Assembly (NCBI GenBank): GCA_030817875.1
Contig: JAUSZU010000001.1
Coordinates: 1,860,001-1,924,000 of the forward strand
Direction of reading: 5' to 3'
Source of the DNA: Flavobacterium sp. W4I14
GTDB lineage: Bacteria; Bacteroidota; Bacteroidia; Sphingobacteriales; Sphingobacteriaceae
DNA length: 64,000 nucleotides
Shown here one piece after another: positions 54,401 to 61,059 of this stretch (its first letter is position 1; each line of letters opens with the position of its first letter). The notes beneath the pieces are model-generated. The model saw only the letters and a list, made by a program, of their open reading frames with translations, searched no databases and was not told the DNA's origin. The translations under genes were made by a program, and so were the position numbers.

Positions 54401-54547
54401 TGGGATGGACATTCCATCATCTTTACCCGTAACTTTCCCTGATGCTATTACCTGCTCCTGGGCCAAAAGCTGGCTACCTTGTATTAACGCCAAAAACATC
54501 AGTAAAGACGCCATTTTGGGCAAGGATTTTACAATATAAATTAACAT
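51491..54547 (-). CDS. SusC/RagA TonB-dependent outer-membrane transporter (SusC2)
   Basis: A 1018-residue transporter. Signal peptide ([19 protein letters not shown]; ATG at 54514 is an alternative start), carboxypeptidase-like domain ([36 protein letters not shown]), plug with [15 protein letters not shown] and [30 protein letters not shown], and a barrel ending in [10 protein letters not shown]. No STN domain. It is related to SusC1 only at family level, so the second system is probably not a recent duplicate. Unit 3 starts here; the operator is 56 bp upstream. Confidence 0.95.
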   Translation of the reverse strand: [1018 protein letters not shown]

Positions 54548-54572
54548 AAAAAAGATATTTGATTAGTGTGGT

Positions 54573-54640
54573 TAAATTTACAATGAAAATAAAACAGGGT
54601 AAATGGATAATCATCACCAAAACATGGACAATATGATCAC
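54573..54640 (-). promoter_or_regulatory. susC2 promoter and AraC-type operator
   Basis: Repeats ATGGATAAT (54603) and ATGGACAAT (54624) are 21 bp apart. On the minus strand TTTA (54603-54600), 19 bp and TAAATTTA (54580-54573) are placed exactly as at susC1, with weak -33 and -7 boxes as expected of an activator-dependent promoter. Confidence 0.6.
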
Positions 54641-54743
54641 TTCAACTGAGACGCATAATTACCAGGCAGAATAGACCCAATAAAGCAAAATGCGCTTCAA
54701 AAATACTGGATTTAAAAATCCTAGCCAGGTAAAATGGCCTTCA

Positions 54744-55099
54744 TTAATTAACCTGGGCCGGAATTTCTTCCGCTACCTGGCTGATCACAAGACCGCGAAA
54801 CTGTGTCCTACCAAAATCACATTGGTGCGGGTTCAGATGGCTGCCTTTACCTGGTCAACATAAGTTTTGAAAGTAATGCCTGCAAATGAGGTGCTGTCTT
54901 TCCCGTGGCCTGCAAGGTTAACATCGATCACTTCTTCACCCCCGGTTTTTAACAAAGGGGTTACGGCATCCCAGGAAGATGCATCCGACCACGCGCAGTG
55001 AACAAGCACAATTGTTTTAGAGTTTTTGTGGGTTGCTTTTTGGGCCTGAGCAGTAAAACCTTGTACACTCATTGCCATCATTAATATTGCTGTTTTCAT
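54744..55099 (-). pseudogene. Decayed alpha/beta hydrolase gene
   Basis: The first 88 codons are intact: signal peptide ILMMAMSVQGFTAQAQ, then TIVLVHCAWSDASSWDAVTPLL and INLAGHGKD-like residues. A TGA then stops the frame. The remains continue downstream: NVILVGHSFAVL, the Ser nucleophile elbow, is readable after the stop, and a frameshift later gives SQVAEEIPAQVN. It is homologous to the intact gene at 56241 and has the same upstream sites (GGTTAA palindrome and CCTAATTGTTTAGG). It looks like a decayed paralogue on the other side of Crp/Fnr-like regulator 3. Confidence 0.8.
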
Positions 55100-55159
55100 C
55101 TTGTTTAATGCCTAATTGTTTAGGACAATACAAACACGGGAGATGCCGCAGCAATAAGT

Positions 55160-55173
55160 TTAACCCAGGTTAA
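55160..55173. promoter_or_regulatory. Operator TTAACC-N2-GGTTAA before the decayed hydrolase
   Basis: A 6-N2-6 palindrome 61 bp upstream of the hydrolase start and 135 bp upstream of the divergent regulator. It recurs at 57136-57149. The flanking CCTAATTGTTTAGG (55111-55124), 12 bp before the ATG, also recurs at 57086-57099. Confidence 0.65.
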
Positions 55174-55307
55174 TATCGAAAATGATGTGAAATTTTGAAA
55201 AGGCATTTAGTTGCTGTAATGTTTGCAGCTGTTAATCAACAGTAATGTTACCCATCACTATACTGTATGTTAGCATTCTATGTATTTAAAATCTATAATT
55301 TTAGGGC

Positions 55308-55904
55308 ATGTTAGAGCATACAACAGAAATAGATTTATTACGCACGGTTTTGGGATCTGCAGGTATGAAGCCGGAAGCATTTGAATTGTCCCTGCCCCAC
55401 TGGAAAGTAAAACAATATAAAAAGGGGGAGTTTTATAACGAATATAAAAATGTCTGCAAACACCTGGGTTTTGTGATCAATGGCGTGTTCAGGATCTATC
55501 GGGTAAACAGTGAGACGGGTGAGGAAAAGAACATGCTGTTTTTTACCGATCGCCAGTTTGTAGCATCCTACAAAAGTTTTATGAGCCAGACCGCCTGCGA
55601 ATATTATACCGAGGCGATGGTAGATTCGCTTATCCTGTATATCCATATCGATCACCTCAATGAGCTTTACGGGCAATCACACCAGTGGGAACGCTTTGGA
55701 AGGATTGTCGCCGAAACGGCTTTTCATGAGGTAATGACAAATACAGAAGGGTTTTTATTTAAGACCCCCGAGGATCGTTACAAGGAAATGATGGAAAAAC
55801 ACCCAAATATTTTTAATTCGGTACCCGGTTACCATATTGCCTCTTATCTGGGGATCCAGGGGCCTTCACTGAGCCGCATCCGTAAAAGAATGGTTGGAAA
55901 GTAA
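55308..55904 (+). CDS. Crp/Fnr-like regulator 3 (pairs with alpha/beta hydrolases)
   Basis: A 198-residue regulator. Sensor barrel at about 30-120 (LPHWKVKQYKKGEFYNEYKNVCKHLGFVINGVFRIY). Short HTH at the C-terminus, GYHIASYLGIQGPSLSRIRKRMVGK, like regulators 1 and 2. It lies between the decayed and the intact hydrolase genes, both on the other strand. The TTAACC-N2-GGTTAA palindromes in front of both point to it as their regulator. Effector unknown. No Fe-S or cAMP signature is apparent. Confidence 0.88.
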   Translation: MLEHTTEIDLLRTVLGSAGMKPEAFELSLPHWKVKQYKKGEFYNEYKNVCKHLGFVINGVFRIYRVNSETGEEKNMLFFTDRQFVASYKSFMSQTACEYYTEAMVDSLILYIHIDHLNELYGQSHQWERFGRIVAETAFHEVMTNTEGFLFKTPEDRYKEMMEKHPNIFNSVPGYHIASYLGIQGPSLSRIRKRMVGK

Positions 55905-56167
55905 GGGGCTCATTAACTTACGTCGCTCCCTGGTTTCTGGCTTACAAAAAGCTTGAATTTATAGTCTATAATAACTGTAGCCTTTATTAGCATTTCCACA
56001 GGAATATGAGATCTTCTTTTGTGTTTCTGCAATGAGAATGCGGGGAATCACATTATCCGCTACACATCTACAGGAATTTTTCAGAATAATCAGGGAATAT
56101 ATAAGAATAAGGAGAGAATGGAGGACGGCGAAAATATATAAACTGAATATTTAATGAGTGTTAACCC

Positions 56168-56206
56168 AAAAAAAAACCGCCCCATAATTAACTTATAAGA
56201 CGGTTT
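56168..56206 (-). terminator. Terminator of the intact hydrolase gene
   Basis: On the minus strand the arms AAACCG and CGGTTT enclose about 22 bases with partial pairing and are followed by nine T residues. It lies 35 bp after the stop. Confidence 0.75.
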
Positions 56207-56240
56207 TATTGAGAATATATCTTATCAAATTCCAGCTCTA

Positions 56241-57074
56241 TTATTTTCCTATTTTAGTTAATAATACAACGACAGAATCGGGTTTTGAAAGGAATGGAGA
56301 ATGGCTGGTGTTTAGTTGGTATACCGTTTTTACACCCGCGGCACTAATCATACGGTTTTGCAGTGATGGCGATACCACATGATCCTGTAAGGTTTTGATA
56401 TACACTTTCTCAATAGAACCAAAATTAGCGGCAGTCAGTGTCACCGGCGTAAAAAATGGAATGGCTGGTTCGGGACGGTAATTGTTTAAAACAAGGTTTT
56501 GAACCTGAGGGGAACCATCCTGGATAAAGATGCTTACAATCTGATCTTGTGCTACCTCGAGGGTTTCGTTAGCATCGTTTTGCATAAGTATTTTTTGTCC
56601 GTTGACTGAACCACCAAGGCTTGATCCTGCGTCGGTACCGGCCAGGTCAAACAGCGATTGTCCGGAAGTCGGTAAGTAAGCAGCAAGATAAACAAGCTTT
56701 TCGATCTTAGAAGGGTTTTGCTCGGCAACGGCTGAAATGATCATACCACCTAGGCTATGGCCTACCAGGATAACTTTGCCGTTTATTTTTGATAAAGCAT
56801 CAGCCACTTTGTCCCTGTAAAGATTTAAAGTAATTGTTGAAGGCACAGTATTGTCGCTGCCGTGGCCCGGAAGTTCTACAACGGTCACATTGTTGCCTTC
56901 ATTGATCAGGCTTGTTTTTACAGCGTCCCACACATACGGGGCCTGCCATGCGCCGTGTACCAGTACATAATTTTTGGCAGCGGGTTTCATATCATCAAGA
57001 TTTTTTTTTGAACAAGATGAGAACATAATGGTAGCAGTAGCTACAGAAAGTAAGGTTAATATAATTTTTTTCAT
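56241..57074 (-). CDS. Alpha/beta hydrolase lipoprotein
   Basis: A 277-residue hydrolase with lipobox ATIMFSSC (Cys21), so it is probably anchored in the periplasm. The oxyanion segment YVLVHGAWQAPYVWDAV, LPGHGSDN and the nucleophile elbow VILVGHSLGGMI (Ser at about 107) are clear. The catalytic His is in LNTSHSPFLSKPD, close to the end. The pattern resembles salicylate-esterase or EstC-type hydrolases of plants and bacteria. The operator palindrome is 62 bp upstream. Its decayed paralogue lies beyond regulator 3. Confidence 0.9.
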   Translation of the reverse strand: MKKIILTLLSVATATIMFSSCSKKNLDDMKPAAKNYVLVHGAWQAPYVWDAVKTSLINEGNNVTVVELPGHGSDNTVPSTITLNLYRDKVADALSKINGKVILVGHSLGGMIISAVAEQNPSKIEKLVYLAAYLPTSGQSLFDLAGTDAGSSLGGSVNGQKILMQNDANETLEVAQDQIVSIFIQDGSPQVQNLVLNNYRPEPAIPFFTPVTLTAANFGSIEKVYIKTLQDHVVSPSLQNRMISAAGVKTVYQLNTSHSPFLSKPDSVVVLLTKIGK

Positions 57075-57135
57075 GATCTGAGATGCCTAATTGTTTAGGA
57101 CATCACAAACATCCGGATATAACATGTGGATAAGT

Positions 57136-57149
57136 TTAACCTGGGTTAA
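57136..57149. promoter_or_regulatory. Operator TTAACC-N2-GGTTAA before the intact hydrolase
   Basis: A 6-N2-6 palindrome that extends to 16 perfect bases (TTTAACC-N2-GGTTAAA), 62 bp upstream of the hydrolase start. It matches 55160-55173 in both half-sites and in its distance from the start codon. Confidence 0.7.
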
Positions 57150-57171
57150 AATCGAAAATTTAGAACAATTA

Positions 57172-57322
57172 AAATTGACAATTCCCGCTGTAAATAAAAC
57201 TTCCGTAGTGAAACTTGCTCATGTTATAGAAATTGTAATTTAGCAATAAGAATTAAAACGTTCATTGAATCAATTTGTTAAGACATTTTGAAAAAGCCAA
57301 TGATTGGTTAAATCGTGGCTAC
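57172..57322. repeat. Island-end repeat block, copy 2
   Basis: Matches 21533-21686 over its whole length with scattered changes and small indels. It also ends 52 bp before an attachment-like fragment. The short reading frame seen in copy 1 is broken here by a stop (TGTTAA near 57281), so the block is more likely to act as DNA than as a gene. Confidence 0.7.
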
Positions 57323-57373
57323 CGTGGAGTAAACAAAAAAAATAGCTGAATATAAGACACTTGGAATGAAAGG

Positions 57374-57394
57374 TTCAAAACCCTCGCTTTCCGC
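57374..57394. repeat. Attachment-site-like repeat, copy 3
   Basis: TTCAAAACCCTCGCTTTCCG and the next C match copy 2 (21739-21759) with one mismatch. A tRNA-like terminator follows at once, but no tRNA body precedes it. It is read as the right end of island B. Confidence 0.65.
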
Positions 57395-57404
57395 AGAAAA
57401 TTAG

Positions 57405-57440
57405 AGCCTGAAATCGTAGATTTCGGGCTTTCTTGTTTTT
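57405..57440 (+). terminator. Terminator after attachment copy 3
   Basis: AGCCTGAAATC and GATTTCGGGCT with a 3-base loop (57405-57429), then a T-rich run. With no gene upstream on this strand, it may be the original downstream terminator of a tRNA gene now displaced. Confidence 0.7.
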
Positions 57441-57543
57441 AAAGAAAAGTCTTACTTGTATAGGAAAAGCTAATAAAGCCTACAGTTTGTGGACCTCATC
57501 GAATACAGACCAACAATTTTCAATAACAATTTAATCATAAAGG

Positions 57544-58818
57544 TTATTCGGTCTCAAAGAGCCTCATCCATCTTGCATCCTGATGGATGGCGACAAATTC
57601 ATGCATCTGCTGGATGGATTTTTTATCAAGTTTGTTCCTTAAATTAAGCAAATTCAAAAAATCCAGGGAAATATCCTTGTACTTCTGATTAACCTGAACT
57701 TTATTGGCTATTACCGAAAAAAGCACAGCGGCTTCAAGACTTTCCTCATTGCTCATCCCATCGGCAAAAGTTGATGCAGCATTATAACTGTCATAGGTTT
57801 GTTGAAAATCCCCAGCCTTATACGCAGACTTCGCGCTATCAATCAACACCTTAACATTATTATCGGTCTGTTTACGTGTGCGAACCCACTCCTGCTTTGT
57901 AGGCTTTGTGTAAGCGAATCCATAGCTAAGCGCATAATCTGCTAACTTGGACAATCCCAATTTTTCCCTTCTTTCATCAACCTCCCATTCTCCGCGTATA
58001 TCACGGAATCCACTGGCCATCCCGTTTGCAGTCCAGTTTACCTGCGTACCGAATTCCTGAAGGTAGTTCAAATTGCAAAGAACCCTATCAGAAAGAAATG
58101 CATAGTTTTCCAGATTTATTTCCCTGCTTTCAAGCAAAGGTTTCATTTTTTCAAGGACAGTCCTTTGAAAGGAAACGTCATGATCAGCATGCTGCACAAT
58201 GAGCCAAAGATTATTCTGTCCATCCTTACCGATATCTGAAAGTTTGGGCCACCCATGGGCTTTAACGATTTTTTTTGCTTCACGCCAGTTCTTTTGGTCT
58301 GATGCTTCAAGCTCCTGATTAATTTTCTCTAATTCTTTTGCATCTTTAGTCTGTGCTTTCTTATACCGTAGTTGCTGGTCTGAAATTACCATCATATTTA
58401 TTTTCCGTCGTAAGGCGGGATTACCCAATTTTTTTTCATATTCCCATTCATTCTTCACAGCTTGCGCAACAAACTTGCTCCACCTGAGTAGGTCCACATG
58501 TTTAAGATAGTCAAAATAAGGATCTACCATTAACCAAAGAGATTCTGTCCAACCCTTGTCTAACGCCAACTGCAGATAATATTCAGATCTTTCTGCATTG
58601 CCATTGAGAGAATAAACCCCTGCCGCTTTATAGGCATTTGATGCATCCGGGTGCTTTATCTTAAAAGCCGTTTCGTAACATTGAATTGCCTTGCCATAAT
58701 CTTTTTGCAGATGGTACAGGCTTGCTCTTGCCAATTCTGCGTCTGCGGACAGGCTTGACTGTGCAGAAGTAGTTATGTTTAGCACGGCAGTTATGAAAAA
58801 AGACATCAGATATTTCAT
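57544..58818 (-). CDS. DUF6624-type protein with TPR-like N-terminus
   Basis: A 424-residue exported protein (leader LMSFFITAVLNITTSAQS). Residues about 25-95 form TPR-like helices (AELARASLYHLQKDYGKAIQCYETAFKIKHPDASNAYKAAGVYSLNG). The middle (about 125-265) shows the DUF6624 pattern, including QQLRYKKAQTKDAKEL and NNLWLIVQHADHDVSFQRTVLEKMKPLL, with the conserved HADHD. Its biochemical role is unknown. It stands alone after the island B boundary with a 725-bp upstream-to-island context that contains no regulator. Confidence 0.78.
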   Translation of the reverse strand: MKYLMSFFITAVLNITTSAQSSLSADAELARASLYHLQKDYGKAIQCYETAFKIKHPDASNAYKAAGVYSLNGNAERSEYYLQLALDKGWTESLWLMVDPYFDYLKHVDLLRWSKFVAQAVKNEWEYEKKLGNPALRRKINMMVISDQQLRYKKAQTKDAKELEKINQELEASDQKNWREAKKIVKAHGWPKLSDIGKDGQNNLWLIVQHADHDVSFQRTVLEKMKPLLESREINLENYAFLSDRVLCNLNYLQEFGTQVNWTANGMASGFRDIRGEWEVDERREKLGLSKLADYALSYGFAYTKPTKQEWVRTRKQTDNNVKVLIDSAKSAYKAGDFQQTYDSYNAASTFADGMSNEESLEAAVLFSVIANKVQVNQKYKDISLDFLNLLNLRNKLDKKSIQQMHEFVAIHQDARWMRLFETE

Positions 58819-58885
58819 GTACCTAAGTTAATCAATTTTTGAATGTCCATGATTCGGAGCGCTAAACTTCCTGATCATTTTTTTT

Positions 58886-59092
58886 TTGCATTTTGGATTA
58901 AACCACCTATTGAAAATCGTTTTGCTTAAATTACCCCATAGCCTACTTGTGTTAACGGTTATACTGCTTTTTTTAGGCAGTTGCCAAACTGACCCAAAAA
59001 CACCGCAAGATAAGGCGGAGGCTTTAATAGCAGCCATGTTTGAAGCACCCAAAGCCATACTTATGGTTATGGGGCATTCGTGGGAATGTTGA
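58886..59092 (+). CDS. Small lipoprotein-like ORF, possibly frameshifted
   Basis: The frame gives about 68 residues with a hydrophobic stretch ending in LLFLGSC (lipobox-like) and then QTDPKTPQDKAEALIAAMF. It stops at 59092. In another frame the reading continues as YGYGAFVGMLNILLQPAIGR and runs to a stop at 59260, so the two may be halves of one broken gene. I cannot name a family. The overlapping minus-strand frame at 58828-59058 is poorer. Between here and 59310 I see nothing else. Confidence 0.3.
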   Translation: MHFGLNHLLKIVLLKLPHSLLVLTVILLFLGSCQTDPKTPQDKAEALIAAMFEAPKAILMVMGHSWEC

Positions 59093-59310
59093 ATATTCTT
59101 TTACAACCTGCAATTGGTAGGCTGAATGATATTATCAACGCATTCACCTCGCCTAGCAATCAAGTATCGCAAGTAACCCCTAATAAAGTCGCATTAACCC
59201 CCATCGTGATTGATTTTTTACTGCCATCTTTGTTAAGACAGTGGAGCAGCAACCAATAAAAACGGGCGAACCGAAAAGCCAGATGAGTAGGATCAGAAAA
59301 AATCTATATT

Positions 59311-59760
59311 ATGTCTAACTACCAAGTTTCTTTATACAGAGTAATTAAGGCATCTCCTGAAAAGTTATATCGTGCATTTATCGAGCCCGTAGCGCTAGCT
59401 TCCTGGATGCCACCTTACGGTTATCTGGGCACGGTGCAACATATGGATGTAAAGGTGGGTGGTACTTTTAAAATGTCGTTCCAAAATTTCACGACGGGCA
59501 ATAGCAATTCTTTTGGTGGAGAGTATCTGGAGGTTAAGCCGAATGAACTGCTGAAGTTCACTGATAAATTTGATGATCCTAACATGCCTGGAACTATCAT
59601 TAATACGATCAGATTAAAAAAGACTTCAGTAGGTACAGAATTAGAAATTTTGCAGGAAAATATACCGGCAGCCATACCCGCTGAAATGTGCTACCTGGGC
59701 TGGCAGGAATCTTTAGAAAAACTGATTAAATTGGTAGAGCCAGAAATACCTGAAGGTTAA
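59311..59760 (+). CDS. AHSA1/SRPBCC domain protein
   Basis: A 149-residue single-domain protein of the START/SRPBCC superfamily, AHSA1 group. SLYRVIKASPEKLYRAFIEPVALASWMPPYG, the glycine-rich VKVGGTFKMSFQN and FGGEYLEVKPNELLKFTDKFD are typical, with the terminal helix CYLGWQESLEKLIKLVEPE. Such proteins bind hydrophobic ligands in a deep pocket; Hsp90 activation is only known for the eukaryotic namesake. It has no close partner gene on the same strand. Confidence 0.9.
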   Translation: MSNYQVSLYRVIKASPEKLYRAFIEPVALASWMPPYGYLGTVQHMDVKVGGTFKMSFQNFTTGNSNSFGGEYLEVKPNELLKFTDKFDDPNMPGTIINTIRLKKTSVGTELEILQENIPAAIPAEMCYLGWQESLEKLIKLVEPEIPEG

Positions 59761-59859
59761 TTCGTTTTAATGGCAGTTATTTCTAATACATGGGACTGTA
59801 TCATGATATAAAATATTATCCTGATACAGCCTCTTTTGTGTCTGCTATTATATTTAGGC

Positions 59860-60042
59860 CTAATCTGGAAATTTCCCCTGTAAGCGTTTAATGGCCTCTC
59901 CCATCAGTTTTTTGAGTACATTGATATCGGATAATTTATTGACATAGATACAGCCTTTACCCATTTTGAATTCCCGAATTTCCTATTACTTCGCTCAGAT
60001 TATGGCGATAAGAGCAAAACCAATCATGCCAGTACTCCGCAT
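59860..60042 (-). pseudogene. Remnant of a DUF1801 protein
   Basis: Minus-strand pieces read MRSTGMIGF at the left, then CSYRHNLSE in a second frame, and MGKGCIYVNKLSDINVLKKL followed by MGEAIKRLQGKFPD in a third. These fit the order of the C-terminal half of DUF1801 (iron-chaperone-like) proteins, so the gene has frameshifts and lost its 5' part. It fills most of the gap between the AHSA1 gene and the AraC gene. Confidence 0.6.
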
Positions 60043-60097
60043 TTTGGCTTCAAAACAAGTATAATAATCTTACATGATTTTAAGTGAAATACATTAT

Positions 60098-60937
60098 TTA
60101 ATCAACTAAGGAACTTCTAAAAGCTTTAAGGCTTAATCCCCTTTGCGATTTGAAAAATTTGTTCAAATGGCTTTCATCTGAAAAGCCGAGCTCATATGCA
60201 ATTTCGTTGATCCGCATGTTACTGAAACGCAAACGCGCCTCAACCAGTTTAATCCTTAAATTGGCAATATATTGCTGCAATGTTTCGTTGGTATGTTTCT
60301 TGAAATACTTACCAAAATAATTCTCAGAAATGCCAAATTGGCTACTCAGTTTTTCGGCCCTTAATTTCTCCGGGTTATAAATATTCGCCTGGATATAGTT
60401 TAATAAGGCCAGGGTTTTCTCTTCGGCATCTTCTTTAATGGCAGCTGGCAGGTACTTGGCAATATTCCGGGCTACCACAACAATCATCGTATCTACCATT
60501 TTAGCAATTAGCTCTTTGTTATACAGATCGCGGTTTACATATTCGGCCATCATCGCATCAATAAGCGACCGGATAAAAGGTTTATCTGAGAAGTTTTTTA
60601 GGATACAGCCTGGTTGATGGCTGGCGTTCTGCAGAATATATTCCATCCGCTGTACATCATCCGTACGAAAATTCTTCGATCGGATATATACATTTCCAAA
60701 ACGTAAAAAGAAAAATTCGGTAGTGGTTTCTATCTCAAACGAATGGCAATCTTCAGGCGTAATGAGAAACATATGACCGGCAGAGTAATCAAATTTATTG
60801 TTATTGATGCATTGTTTTCCCGTACCTGATAAAATGTATACCAGTTCGAAAAATAAATGTTTATGGCCTTCTTTCGGACATTCGTCTAGCTTTTTATAAA
60901 CAATTTCGAAAGGTTCGTATAGCGTTTCTTTATTCAT
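60098..60937 (-). CDS. AraC family regulator (divergent from quinone oxidoreductase)
   Basis: A 279-residue regulator. N-terminal cupin at about 20-100 (GHKHLFFELVYILSGTGKQCINNNKFDYSAGHMFLITPEDCHSFEI). C-terminal HTH pair at about 175-277 (LRAEKLSSQFGISENYFGKYFKKHTNETLQQYIANLRIKLVEARL, INEIAYELGFSDESHLNKFFKSQRGLSLKAFRSS). It is divergent from the zinc-type oxidoreductase across 122 bp. It is probably that gene's regulator. The ligand may be a carbonyl compound or sugar; this cannot be read. Confidence 0.93.
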   Translation of the reverse strand: MNKETLYEPFEIVYKKLDECPKEGHKHLFFELVYILSGTGKQCINNNKFDYSAGHMFLITPEDCHSFEIETTTEFFFLRFGNVYIRSKNFRTDDVQRMEYILQNASHQPGCILKNFSDKPFIRSLIDAMMAEYVNRDLYNKELIAKMVDTMIVVVARNIAKYLPAAIKEDAEEKTLALLNYIQANIYNPEKLRAEKLSSQFGISENYFGKYFKKHTNETLQQYIANLRIKLVEARLRFSNMRINEIAYELGFSDESHLNKFFKSQRGLSLKAFRSSLVD

Positions 60938-61059
60938 TTTGTGTTAAACCATAGCGCAAATTTACCAATTAAAAGCTAATTTATACTGAATTATAACGAA
61001 ATATCGGTTTATATTTGCCTTACAGAAATCATAAAATTGTATATTCATATAAAAAGACA

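Larger units (their letters stand above)
21761..57394. mobile_element. Putative genomic island B (glycan-use island)
   Basis: The segment of about 35.6 kb lies between the second and third tRNA-Ser 3'-end copies. It carries an alpha/beta hydrolase with an HxlR regulator, two SusC/SusD systems with their enzymes and AraC regulator, and a Crp/Fnr regulator with two hydrolases, one decayed. No integrase, transposase or conjugation gene is visible. Island status depends on the repeats; the polysaccharide locus could also be older resident DNA caught between two insertions. Confidence 0.4.

Noticed and set aside
11014-57394. Search by eye for integrase, transposase, relaxase, phage genes or a CRISPR array.
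   Set aside because: None is visible in this stretch; no regular spaced repeats and no recombinase motifs were found.
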